A stretch of 64,000 nucleotides of DNA from Apophysomyces variabilis. Lineage: Eukaryota > Mucoromycota > Mucoromycetes > Mucorales > Mucoraceae. Below the pieces are notes generated by a model. It was not told the DNA's origin. It saw nothing but the letters and a program-made list of their open reading frames with translations, and ran no database searches. Shown here piece by piece: positions 46,310 through 59,748 of the stretch. The stretch's first letter is position 1. Each line of letters opens with the position of its first letter. The translations under genes and the position numbers were made by a program. The stretch is taken from the NCBI GenBank assembly GCA_002749535.1, contig MZZL01000409.1, positions 186,398-250,397 of the forward strand, in the 5' to 3' direction.

Positions 46310-47143
46310 TCATTCGTCCCTGATAGACAGCTGAGATTCAAACAAGTACCGCACATTAGCCATAGTCCTTACCTTGATGAACTTGAACAGAATGTACATT
46401 ATGATACACAATAACACAATCGTTGGAATGCCCATTTTTCGAGAATTTTCTTCAAAAATGCTATCATCCACCTCCAAAGGGGCAATGAGCGGTTCGCTTA
46501 TGGTTTCTGACCAAGATATTGGTTTGCTTGCATTCATTGCGTGTAATGCATATTCAAGCGAGGTATTGATCTTTTTCTCCAAATCCTCCAAATCTTTTTC
46601 CTCTTGGGCGAGAAGTTTGCTATTTACACGTACACGCATAGCCACCTGTTGAGAATTTTCCCTTTCACTTTCTACGCTCAACGTAGCAGCTGCTGCTTCG
46701 GGATTCAATGGCAGGGGATTATCGTTATCTGATGGCAAACTTTGTTGTTGGCGGGACTGGTCATTGTGTTGATTAAGGCGTGTTCTTAACTCATCTCCTT
46801 CCCTATCATCGATGCTATCATCGTAAAGATTATCGTCTTCCTCAGGATGGGTTTGGTTCTCGTCTTCAATAAAGTGGTCTATTCCGTCTTCATCCAGCGT
46901 CTCTAGCTCGTCTTCTGTGCCTTCGTCATCTACTTCTTCCATATCGTCGTCAACGATATCCTCATCGTCCTCTAGCATTTCTTCCGGTACTTCTCTCTTA
47001 TGGATATTTGCATAACTATCTGGTTCTTTGCCCCTTGGCTCGTTGCTCGAAACCTCGTGTTTGGGAGCTTGCTGGTCAAGGGAATTCAACGCATACACTA
47101 CCATTGTCTCCATAATGACAAACAGAATGGCTGCATTGGTCAT
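46310..47143 (-). CDS. Acidic type-I membrane protein, unknown
   Basis: A single-exon gene of 277 aa. The N-terminus (MTNAAILFVIMETMVVYAL) looks like a signal peptide. Residues 40-170 are extremely acidic (many D/E runs, for example EDDEDIVDDDMEEVDDEG). A short coiled coil (AQEEKDLEDLEKKINTSLEY) follows. One transmembrane helix lies near residue 240 (IPTIVLLCIIMYILFKFI), with a short basic cytosolic tail. Topology suggests an ER/Golgi or surface protein with a charged lumenal domain, perhaps calcium-binding or a chaperone adaptor; this is inference. Confidence 0.65.
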   Translation of the reverse strand: MTNAAILFVIMETMVVYALNSLDQQAPKHEVSSNEPRGKEPDSYANIHKREVPEEMLEDDEDIVDDDMEEVDDEGTEDELETLDEDGIDHFIEDENQTHPEEDDNLYDDSIDDREGDELRTRLNQHNDQSRQQQSLPSDNDNPLPLNPEAAAATLSVESERENSQQVAMRVRVNSKLLAQEEKDLEDLEKKINTSLEYALHAMNASKPISWSETISEPLIAPLEVDDSIFEENSRKMGIPTIVLLCIIMYILFKFIKVRTMANVRYLFESQLSIRDE

Positions 47144-47863
47144 GGGTGAAACGGAAAGCAGAAAGTCTGAGAGGAACTCTTAAGTAGTTTTGCAAAAATA
47201 GGAAAAAGTGAGGGACTTGATTCTTTTTTTGGCTCAAGCATGGAAACACAAGCCTGCGTCCCTGTCACACTTAAACCACAAAAACCCAAGTTCTGCTCGA
47301 CTTTCATTGGTGAGCTGAACATCAAAACGCAAATGGTACAATTACAGAATAGTTCTTATTGCAAGAGTTTAATCGACTCTCCTTCACCCCACTTAAAGGA
47401 GAAAAGGCAATGGTATTTCAATCATTCATATGGCACCCATTGGTTGCTCAATCGCTTGTATATGCGGTAGACTGATTAGGTCGTGCTGCATTGGCCGGTC
47501 ACACAAAAATCAGTAAAGTAAAGAAACTATTCTGGGTTAGTCCTTGTAAGGATAAAACCATCTATCTGCCTCGATGTATCGAAGCAAAAGCTAGCTGTGG
47601 CAATTATACATGGCGGATGGAAAGGAACATCGTCCAAAAAAACATAAACCTAGTGAGGGCGTTGGATAAACGTAGTACTGTAAAAATAGCAGTAAAGTTA
47701 ATTGTATTACTGTACATCATGCACATGGATTGGTACACTTGGAATCACAACAGGACTTTCAAAAATTCATTTACTTAATATATGTGCACGTATATGTCAC
47801 AGTTAAACGTCCCAAAAGAAAGCTTACATAAAAATCAAAAAATATAAACACAAGGCTGCCTTT
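47144..47863. other. Intergenic region
   Basis: It lies between the acidic membrane-protein start and the 3' end of Lon. A 95-codon plus-strand frame at 47491 lacks an ATG start and is not supported. Confidence 0.45.
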
Positions 47864-50800
47864 CTACAGATGACTTTCGAAAGTGCGTGTTGGCCATTTC
47901 CCGGTATCATTCATAACAAGTGCTGCTTCCAAAACATCCCAAATATTCTTTGCGTACACAAACTCGATATCATCCTTTACATTGGCAGGGACATCAGCTT
48001 CCACGTCTTTTCGGTTTCGGTATGGCATAATGATCTTGGAAATGCCAGCACGATGAGCAGAGATCACTTTTTCCTTAATGCCTCCCACTGGTAAAACTTG
48101 GCCACGCAATGATATTTCTCCAGTCATGGCCGTTGTCGAAGGAACATGATACCCTGAAAATAACGAAACTAACGAACACACCATTGTCACACCTAATCAA
48201 TGATGTGGAATTAATTATACAGTAATGGATACGGTTTATTTGAAACTTACCTGCACTTGGCCCATCCTTTGGAATAGCGCCACTGGGTACATGGATGTGC
48301 ACGTCATACTTTTCCACGATATTCTGATGCTCTGAAGCAGCAATCTTTAAGGTATATGCATGGGATTTCACCCATGTTAACGCAATCTGTGCTGATTCCT
48401 TAATCACGTCGCCCAAAGAACCTAGCAATTTTATACTTAGAACATTCAGCAATAGCTGCACTATGACATACCTGTTAGCTGCAAGTCGCCGTTGCCTGGC
48501 ATCTTTGTGGATTCAATGAAAAGAATGCCGCCGTTGCCGCTACCAGAATAAGCCAACCCGGTGACTACTCCCGGGATTGGCTCACGCTCGGCAATCTCTT
48601 TTTCAAACGTCGCAATCTAACTCGGACGTAAATATTATGGTTCGCTTCCGCAATTATCTAATTCTAATCTATTACCCCCAAAATATCTTCTAGGTCGTCC
48701 AGTTTCACTTCTGGAATGTAATTCGTCTCTTTGCCTGCTTCTCGTAGTTCAGCTAATTCAACGCATTTGGCACGTACAACGGCAGCGATTGTTCTTTCCA
48801 GGTTGCGTACACCGCTCTCACGAGTGTAATTTTCCGCAATCTTGAGAATTACCTCGTCTGACATCAACACCTGGTCAGATTCGAGTCCGTGAGCGTTAAT
48901 TTGTTTGGGTAGAAGGTGGGATCTTGCAATGTGAAGTTTTTCCTCGAATGTGTAGCCGCTTAAATGGATTAACTCCATACGGTCAAGCAATGGTTCCGGT
49001 ATGGTCTCAATAGAATTAGCTGTAGCAATGAATAGCACGCTTGAAAGGTCAAATGGCACATTCAAATAGTGATCGGAAAAGCTGTTATTCTGTTCAGGAT
49101 CAAGAACCTCAAGTAGTGCAGCCGCTAATATCAATATAAGTACATAGCCCAACTGGACAATCACAATTTCCTCCTTACCAGGATCACCATAGTGCGTGGA
49201 CTGTACTAACTTGTCTATTTCGTCTAACAAAAACAGAGGGTTGTTGACACCTGTTCTTCGAAGACCCTGGATGATCAGTCCTGGCATTGCCCCTACATAC
49301 GTTCGACGATGACCACTATAGGAAAAGAGTGAACATTCAGTTCCTTAACTTCATTTTCTCCATCGTACCGCATATCTGCCTCATCGCGCACACCTCCGAG
49401 AGAGATGCGATGAAATTCACGGGACAGCGCGGAGGCAATAGACCTTCCAAGGGAAGTCTTACCTACGCCGGGCTGGTAAGAGTCAGTACATATATCAGCA
49501 ACCGACGTGGTACACGTACCGGCCCAACAAAGCAAATAATAGGTGCTTTAAGATCACCTTTGATCTTTACAACCGACAAGTACTCAATAATTCTTTTCTT
49601 GACATGTTCAAGACTGTAGGAGTGCTGTCAGCCAAGTTGCATCGTTGTCAACTGTAGTTCTCTTACCCAAAATGATCCTCTTCCAACTGTTGCTTTGCCC
49701 TGGTGATATCAAGTATTTCTTCCGACTTCTTGTCCCAAGGAAGATCTGCAATGAGTTCTAGATAGTTGCGCGTAACAGACCATTCACTAGAAGATGGTTG
49801 AAGCTTCTTGATTCTGGAAAGTTCACGCTGCGCCACGGTTGCCACTTCCGTGGGAAGGTTCGCCTCGGAAAGTCGACGGCTCAGTTGTACTATTTCGTCT
49901 TCATCTTTTCCTCCCGATAATTCATCCGTCTCGCCAAGCTCTTGTTTGATAGCATCCAACTATTTTTTAATTGGTTATGAACTTCTTGTCATCAAGAATT
50001 GCCTACTTTGGCGCATTTACCTGTTGGCGGAGGTAAAACTCCCTTTGTTTCTTACTCAGCTTTCCCTCAATGCTTGAATGGATTTGTTCGGAGATTTTAA
50101 GTACCTAAACTCAATTCGTAAGCGCAATCGTCCTTCCCCACATAACCCCCGTTGCACCCTGGTCCTTACATGCAGCTGTCTTGTTAGCCATTCCGATGCT
50201 TTGGCAAGCCGTTCTTTTACATTGGCAGTCGAAAGCATCAAAAGCTTTTCTTCATATGAGGTCTCAATAACAGATACTAACAGATCGGCCAGAACCGGGG
50301 AAGGCACAGTGTCGACTAATTTAGACAGCTGTTGGATCAAGGTGTCTGGCATTTGAAGATCGCGGATCTTGGATAGAAACTCCCTGCTCAACGCCTTAAA
50401 GGCAATCATTTCATCTCTGGCTTCGTCCAATTTTTCCTTGCTTTGCCGCTCTGTGTACTTGACCTTGGCCAGCAATGTCAGCCCATCCTGCGTGTATTTC
50501 TCCACCTTGAAGCGCGCGATACCTTCGAGGAACACAGTAAACACATTCAAACCGGTACGCTGCACTCGAACTATCCGTGCGGCGCACCCATAATCATATA
50601 ACCGTTCTCTATCCTCCGGAGTGACCGATAATCCGTCATGTTGCTTTTGGGTCATTTCGGAGGAGTCTTCTTGAACGGATCCTGCTTGACCCAATTCAGT
50701 TGGTTGTTGTTCAGTCGTGATGGAAGGCTTGAATGGAATGCATGCGATGGGAATAGTCTTGCGCTGCTCATTTTGTCGGTAGTGCTTTCTTGTGAATGCT

Positions 50801-50898
50801 ATAGCTTCCTTTCCTTTCATGGTAAGCTTTATGACCACCGAAGGCAGCAAGACCTTGTTTTCGGTAGGCACGACAAGAAGAGTGTCAGGCAGTGACAT
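47864..50898 (-). CDS. Peroxisomal Lon protease (LONP2/Pln type)
   Basis: An ATP-dependent protease/chaperone of 844 aa. Exons 50898-50170, 50104-50021, 49959-49667, 49613-49520, 49472-49369, 49315-49179, 49124-48676, 48616-48472, 48421-48251, 48192-47864. The N-terminal LON substrate domain has PVVLP-like VLLPSVV. The AAA+ module has Walker A GPPGVGKTS (residues about 399-406), restored across an intron, and Walker B FLLDEIDK. The protease domain has the Ser-Lys dyad: S734 in DGPSAG and K777 in [10 protein letters not shown], 43 residues apart as in other Lon proteases. The C-terminus is SHL, a PTS1-type peroxisomal signal, and no mitochondrial presequence is seen, so peroxisomal location is likely. 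Confidence 0.96.
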
Positions 50899-52446
50899 AT
50901 TGCGAAGAGGGGAAGAGAAACGAGGAGGGAAAAGGGCCTGCGTAATGGGTTATACTTATTAGAAGGCTGGTGCAACGCCTTTTTCATGTGAGTGATGCAT
51001 CGCGCGAGTCACACAAAACCCCATTGAAAGACCATTATCACAACTTTCTCAGTGACATGTGAGCCACTATTTTCAGCCATGTTCCGTTTGCCGAACAAAA
51101 CAAACGAATACCTTCAGCATTTTACCTGTTATTACCATTGCAATACTTTCTATTGGGGATGAGAGAAAGGCTACCCATGTAGTCATAGGAAATGGACAAC
51201 AACGAGTTATGCATAATTTTCAAACTTAGAAATAAGCATATCAGTGATTAGCCGTTTGGACAATGAATAATGAAGCATTGCGAATACCATGGCCCCTTCA
51301 AATCCCGTATTAAATACCGGATTCAAACCTTAAGGAAAAAGAGAGTCTAAGACAGTTTAAACATATAAAAAGGACGCTGGCAATGCAATAAATGTGCAAT
51401 CAGCGGCGCTATTGTCTCTGACCATACTTAAGGGAACGGATCCCGGAACGGGAATTAGGTCTACTAGTCAAGGTCATGCAAAAATATCTTGAGAACAAGG
51501 AAGACGCCAAAGATTGTACCGTTGTTTTATGGTCATTGTAGAGGGCTTTTCCAATTCTCGGAACACGTTCCTTAACATTTTTATATTGTTATCCACCGTA
51601 AAAAGAAAGAAGGACATAGATGGATAACTTGTCATAAAAACATTATCCACAAGAACTTGGCGTAAAGTACTGTCTAAATTGGGTTATGGAACGCACAATT
51701 GTGCTACAAATGCTGCTTTCAAACATTACTTACGGGGGACCAGCAGGCTCTATTTTTCGGTATCACCAATCTTTCTCATCTTTCTTCGCCGGGGAAACGC
51801 CAGAATTTTTGACATGAATATTCATTTCTTTATCTAGCTTTGAAGTGATTCCAGCTGAAGTACGCTTAGAACGCTACCACTGCTATTAAGAATACAGTGC
51901 GCTGCAAGCTGTGATAGAAAACCAACTGTTCATATCTCTTTGCTTTAAAAACTATATGGCTAGCTATGTAATCTCACCCCGCTTTTCTCAATCTAATTTT
52001 AAAGTTCAGCTTGTACCAGGCTCGCATAAAAATGGGGACGAAAATATAGGCTGATGTTTGCCTTATGTCAATCCATCACTGTCAGGATGTATGCTGCACA
52101 AAGAGATATCCTGGTGTCTTGGCATGTGTTTGGTGCTACAGAGATAGTTAACCTTCAATTAAAATAATCTGGGGTTGGACAAAGCGCTATCAGCATGATA
52201 AAGTGGCCAAACTTTGATTATCAGTAGCACAAGCAGGTTGTACGGACTTTATCTATGATGAATAGCATACAATGTATATCTACTTCTGCGGTCAGTTGCT
52301 TAAAAAGCAAAGGCAATTAACGGTTACTAGCCTCAATTCAGTCTTTGCATCGTTATTGGTTTTGTACGTACAATAGTATAGTCCATTGACCTCACCCATC
52401 AATCAGATATTTTATGACCAGACAATAACTCTACCGCGGGGTAATT
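50899..52446. other. Gene-poor region, 1.5 kb
   Basis: It includes the Lon promoter (first 100-200 bp) and the 3' flank of the Rtg2-like gene. No frame longer than 60 codons, no repeat and no RNA gene was recognised. Confidence 0.5.
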
Positions 52447-54310
52447 TTATTGACGTATAATGTCTACAGAAAATAGCTGGGGACAATGCAGCAATCTTCG
52501 TTCCTCATCCATGTCAAATTTGTTAGTGCTGATCTTCTTGTGTAAACTATCTATAACCGACATCACTGCAGGAGCATCTAACATGGGCGAAGGTTGTTTC
52601 GGTAAATGAATCTGGAGATCAACTGGTGGATAGAGGTTCTCATCTTCTGGGAGATCTCCAGAAAACTCATCGTCTGATTCTTCATCGTCATTACTATCTG
52701 CCACAGCCATTGAAGTATCCACTGGCGATGTCTTAAACGTAAGTCCACTTTTTAGCAAACCTACGCCTGGTCGAAGCGGTGACACTGCGAATACAAGTTC
52801 CATCACCCTTCCGACGTATTTACATACGGCTATGCCTTTGCGACCCACCATATGTTGGACCGCATCGAAAATAGGGTCAGGAACTGCCCCACCTTGGCGA
52901 AACGCTAATAACAATGCCAGGACCGCTCGTTCATGATGCGTTAATCCCGGTATGTTTGCTAAAGGACCGCTAGCGAGTGGCATATGAAACGCCACAAAAG
53001 CACGGGATTCTTTGGGATAATGTGAGGTTAAGTTGGATAAATGAATAGCTGCTGGAAGGAGTCGATGTAATTGAAGAGGGTGCTTTGGATCCATGTAAGG
53101 GTGAGGCAAAGCATCCACCAAGATACGGTAGATGGCTTCGTACTCATCATGTGACAGAGCATGATTTGACTGTGCTGTATAAGCCTTTACTCCTTCAATA
53201 AGTGGGTCTTTCTCCTGTTCTTTCAAAGGCAGAAGATGGTAGCATAGACCTTGTCGCACACCGCCTTCGCTGAAATAAATTTGCCTTATTTTCAACACCT
53301 TCATGATCGCTGAAACAAGGAAACAACTTGCTGGAATCATGCTAGCCCGACGTTTAGAAATCCGAAACACTCGAAGTCTGCGCATTAGTTCTTCAGGCTC
53401 TCTGTTCTTATAATACTCTGCAATTTCCTCCAATTCCTCGCCTGTCATGCAGTAGCCGTTAATGATGGGTATTGGATAAGTTAAGGTTTTCCGGTGATGT
53501 TTCAATAGCTTTACGGTTTCTCGTTCCCGTACTGCCATTGACAGATAACCGAGAGCTCTGAACCCACCGCCACTGCTATAAAGAGTGTAACCGTCCTTGT
53601 GTGTGAGATGACCAGGTGGGTTGACACGCTTCAGAGCTTGCTCGACTTGTTGAACGATTTCTTTATGCAAGGATTTCCGGTCTTTGGAAGATTCGCATTT
53701 TGCTAATCGCCGTTTAAGTGCAGCTGCACCATAAGGTAAGGAGACAGGGTCAGGGCATACGTTTATCTTTCCAGTTTCTGAGTCTTCTGCCCTGGTTACA
53801 TAGCTCAATTCAAAAGAGCCTCCACCACAGTCGACCGTGAGACCATTAACATGGTAAAAAGAGCCTAATGAATTTTAGAGAAATATCCTACCTTGGCGTG
53901 GGATGCTCTATAACCATACCGACAATGCCTGAAGCAGAGATCAAAGCTTCTTCTTCTTTAGAGAGCAACGTCACCGTCCAGCCAGTTGCATTATAAATAC
54001 GATCGAGAAATTCTTGTGCATTAGAAGCCACACGAGTAGCTTCGGTGGCAATCACTTTCACGTTACTGAGGTTAACGCCCGCATGCTCGCACATCTTCTT
54101 GAAGCGCAAAAAGCTTGTAATAACTTCGTCAATAGTATCGGACGGTACGATGTTTTCGTCGCCTTGTGCTTCAAGCAACGCAATGGGAGCACGTTCTTCG
54201 TATGAGACAGGTAGATGTCTTGCCAATGCACTGACTATACCAAATCGGATTCCATTGGAGCCCATGTCAACGACGCCGAAAGGCGCTTGTATTTCACTCG
54301 ATATGGCCAT
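52447..54310 (-). CDS. Ppx/GppA phosphatase-family protein, Rtg2-like
   Basis: Exons 54310-53920 and 53864-52447 give 602 aa. The actin-like ATPase fold of exopolyphosphatase/pppGpp phosphatase is evident: FGVVDMGSNGIRFGIV (phosphate-1 loop), ATEATRVASN, the glutamate-bearing SKEEEALISASGIVG, and GLTVDCGGGSFELSYV (phosphate-2 loop). The first donor at GTC-G|GTATGG, rather than the later in-frame GT, gives the continuous GIVGSFYHVNGLTVDCGGGS, which decides the model. In yeast, Rtg2 senses mitochondrial dysfunction in retrograde signalling and is the closest fungal member. The C-terminal acidic stretch (DDEESDDEFSGDLPEDE) is not typical. Enzymatic polyphosphatase activity is possible. Confidence 0.87.
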
Positions 54311-55182
54311 ATGTCAAACGCAAAGGTCAATAAGAACATGTAAAGCTTCGATCGCCGGCTAAAATAGCTTGAGATCGGATATTCTTTTCCGACAAACACG
54401 GTCCCGATAACCTTGGCATTTGCCCAGCTGCTGCAGGGAGGGAGCACATGTTGGCTTTATCTGATTAGGCAGACACGAGACAGTACACATCTATCCCGAC
54501 TCAGGAACTACACTGAACGAATCAAAAGTCGATTTTGGCACTTCCCTTGTGAAAACCGGTAAGGATGAACTCTCCAGATACCATGCAAGCAGCGACTGTC
54601 TGATACTATTTTTGTACATACTGGTAGTCATTGATGATGGCAAGAGACTATTGCTTTTAAATTACAGCTTTAATCAACGTAGAGGATCAATTTCTGTCTG
54701 TGAATGAAAGGCATATGAACGTATTCCCCAGCGCTTGAATTTCTTATGTGTTTGGTAAGGCTTCAAGTACGTAAAAGTGAAACCTCCTTGAAGATCGCGA
54801 GTCAATGCAATTAGTCCAAACTAAATAAACATTTGATATCAATACATTTAATTTTTATATCTATGGTTCTCCGTTCGCTACACGAAGAAGACTCTTACGA
54901 TGATACCCTCAAACTCCCAACTAGGCTGTATATTGTACAGGCAAGAGAACGACATGTTGATGTGCTTAGTTTGCAGGCGCGGATAGAGGGTCGTAAAATA
55001 AAGAACTTTCGGACGCAAATCTCATTCTTTACCACTATCGCCTTAGTATGCAGTGATCAAGGTTGTGTACCACGATAGCTATACATCTATAGATTTAATC
55101 ACAAGAAGACCGACCAGTTCGAGTTGCTTATTGAATTTTTTTTGTCTTTTTTTAATATAGTATCGCGACAATTGCAATCAAT
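54311..55182. other. Intergenic region
   Basis: It holds the presumed promoter of the Rtg2-like gene (first 150 bp) and AT-rich sequence to the end of RPT3. An 81-codon frame at 54833 has no support. Confidence 0.45.
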
Positions 55183-56569
<1,387 letters not shown>

Positions 56570-59148
56570 TGCAATAAGTAAGGGCAACTACGCGCTGTCC
56601 AACTGACACCACGTAATCGTTCTTCCACACTCCGAAAGAAGCAGCGGTTTGTGGCAGTCACAGGCAACGCAATCAGTTGCGCGGATTTTCAAAATTCGCA
56701 AGACTACTCCACTTTTCCTGACGCATGTCTTATCACCGCTTCCTTTCTGTCACCCCTATACAGATCTATCTGTAGTGACACCGCTACATTTTTAGTCCAC
56801 CGTGTTATAGAAAGCTAAATTTTTCCATTAAGTCATACATGCCTGAGTATATATATCCTATTATAAGCGAGCTTGCAATTCCAGCGCATATGGGCTGGCA
56901 CCCGCGTGTGTGTTCTATCCTGGGCGGCGCGGAGTTGTGTATAACAATTAAGCGGCAATGCTAGCCGGTTTTAAATGTATACTGGCCAAAGAGCTGAATG
57001 GTAAAAAAATAAAATAGAATCCCATTCAATAAACTGCTTGCTTCAACTGCACAATATATGTCACTTACAGGCATCATAAACCGCCTATGATATTGTTGGC
57101 ATCTTTACTGGGCAATTATGATGGGCTCACTGTAAGACCTGGCAGAGAAAGGTTGGGAGGCTCCAAAAAATATAATGACCTTCCGCCTTGGCATCATTTC
57201 CTATTTCAAGTGAGTCACTGATGATTGCATTGAGAATTTTAATACTTATCGGTTTAAATGTACACATTCTAGTAGGAGAGAGTGGAGGCAATCAATGAAT
57301 CCCTTACGCCATTGATATCATGTACTCTCAGCAAGGAAAGGAACGCGCATAAACGTGATTCCATCAATGACAAAAGAAATACATGAAAAATCAGAAAGCC
57401 AACAGCAATAGTGTGCTGTAAAACAGCCGCATCATCAGCATGGAAGCATGAAATAACATTATCAATCAGGAATTTACAGGCACCATACCCCACCTAGCGT
57501 GAACGTACTCCTTTCAGAGACGCTGATGCTCAACGGGACGAGCCGTTGAGGGAAACATAGGAAGCCAAAAGAGGAAATTCAAGGAAGGCAAAGGACTTCC
57601 TCGAGACATTATCGGTAGCAGAAATATATGGTACAGAGTTAATCTATGTTCAAAAGTAAATGGGAGTACTTGACCTGAGGAGAAAATGTATAATTGAGGA
57701 AGAAAAATTTCCACACTCTTTATAAACGACAACATGACCATGGCTTCTTTTTTTTAAAGACCCATCCGATGTTGTCATTGTAAAATAAGAGCGGTATGGA
57801 TGGGAGAACAGTAATAGTCAGTACAGCAGAAAGTAGCATTTTATATTTAGATACTCATCATCGCCATGGAATTACAAAACTCATATTTGTGTTTGTGTTT
57901 CAATAGCATTTGCTCATCCAGTAAAGAAGTCCAATAAGTAATAGCTCCTATTTGGCAGTATAATTTACTATGAACGCGAAAAAGGATAAGATAATTCAAC
58001 AGGGTCTGTTGAGAATGGTCAAGCTAAACTTTTAGAGATAGAAAAGGAAAAACATCGTTATAGGTTTGGATGTAGGTACTGAATGCTCTCCAGCTTCAGT
58101 ATCGGCACTGAGCAATTAATTTAAAGATTGTGGTGTAGTCATAGAGAAAGTAATTTTATTTTACTCTGCAGACAACAAAGGGTGAAGATAGTATTATTAA
58201 GTGTAGATCTATAAGAATTTTCCGTACTCGCATAATGGCAAGATACGTCTATGGTCACTGATGTCTTGTTCATGCACATTAAGGTGGAAGAAGGGGAATC
58301 TTTCGGACGCATTTAACGTACATACAAAACAGAAGAAGGTATATCAAATGAGGAATAAATATTCTTAGGTTCTATATGAGAATGAACATTATCATCCTGG
58401 TTGGCATCTTCGACTTGTTCAAAAGTAATCCAAATGACAGGCACTTGGTAAAATGCACTTCCATGATTTTGGGACATCATTCACTGAGCTCGCCGGAAAC
58501 AATCGGCTGGCGAGGCGAGAATAAATTGTTTCCATGCACTATGAACAATATCAGGCATTGTGACAACATGATATTTGCTATGGTGGACAAAAGATTGCTA
58601 GAGCAAAAGGAAAACTAGATAGGATTGTAATACGCGCAATGCGGCAGGTTTGCAATGTTAGAGTTGCTTTCTATGGATATTACAGTTTGTTCTGCTCTAT
58701 ATAATAAATATTCATCACTAAAAATTTTCTAATGTTAACCCGATAATCCCCTGTCTAGTCCTTTAATACCCAGCATTGCTTATAATCTGACAGTGCCAGC
58801 TCGTGCGTGGCACGAGAAGAGGAAAATGTATCCAGGCAAAATACCACGAATGTTTATTTTTGCTTCCGTATCCAATTACCCAGTCCATAATTTCAGTTAA
58901 ATATTGATTAGATTAGCTTAAGATCGTTTTGTGGTAACCTTTCCTTTCTAGTTCAACCGGAAGCCAAGGCTTGTTTCATATAAATTCAGTTTGCATAAAA
59001 AGCGATGTTGTCGTTTCATCTCATCTGTATATTTACTGTACTATAAACCATTTATCATGGGAAACCGTACGTTTTCGTCCTATCCATGGACTATTGTCTA
59101 TTTGAGCAGACATCCATCGATTTTCTATCAATGACTTTTATGTTTTAG
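56570..59148. other. Largest gene-poor stretch, 2.6 kb
   Basis: It starts with the RPT3 promoter. Only short, unsupported frames occur. A perfect 7-bp stem / 3-nt loop hairpin CTCGTGC-GTG-GCACGAG lies at 58800-58816. No transposon protein remnant was recognised. Confidence 0.45.
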
Positions 59149-59327
59149 TATCAGTGGTCCGAATTATCTAAAAGCAAAGGAACAACAAATTTTATCGCTC
59201 TATGGTTCTGTTCTCCAAGTATCCTTGGTAAGCACTTCCATTCATGATATGTATAGGATGATTGATATCCCTCTTGTGTATCTTTTAGCCTGCATTACCT
59301 ACGAACCGAAACAAGTTGGCTGTGTGA
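59149..59327 (+). other. Two exon-like blocks of an unidentified small gene
   Basis: A block at 59149-59227, preceded by TTTTAG and followed by GTAAGC, reads ISGPNYLKAKEQQILSLYG and beyond. It joins in phase to 59289-59327, which ends in TGA. The 61-nt intron is GT-AG. No start codon in the right phase was found upstream, so the first exon is unknown. Confidence 0.35.
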
Positions 59328-59748
59328 GTAAGCTCCCTAAACCCCACTCGGGAAGTGAAAAAAAAAGTTGTCTGTTCATGAGCAGTGTCATTCATTTTCT
59401 GCTTGCAAGTCCTCGCCAGGTGTTACATCGCTTCAAGTCCTCCGCAGTGCATTTCAACCCTTGCCGCACGTTCCATTTGCCACCCCCACCGAAACAGCAT
59501 ATCATTTTCATTTACTAACCATGAATGTATTTTTATGCTGCTTGGATAAATTTTGTGTGCACTGGAGGATTAAGTTCTTGTAAGTAAAATATACTTTCCG
59601 CATAGCTAAGCACAGTTATATTGTTTTAAGCGTAAACTAGACCTTTCTTGGATGCAAAATTTTATTAAGAATAGCGTAAAAAACCATTCATTAAACAGCA
59701 CGAAAGTCAGCTGCTGAGCCCAGCAAACGCTTTTTGTCGTGTCAAATA

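Noticed and set aside
47491..47778. 95-codon plus-strand ORF
   Set aside because: No ATG at its start, no recognisable domain, and composition like its flanks.
57269..57741. Two minus-strand ORFs of about 75 codons
   Set aside because: Hydrophobic by AT-rich composition only, with no start context or splice partners.
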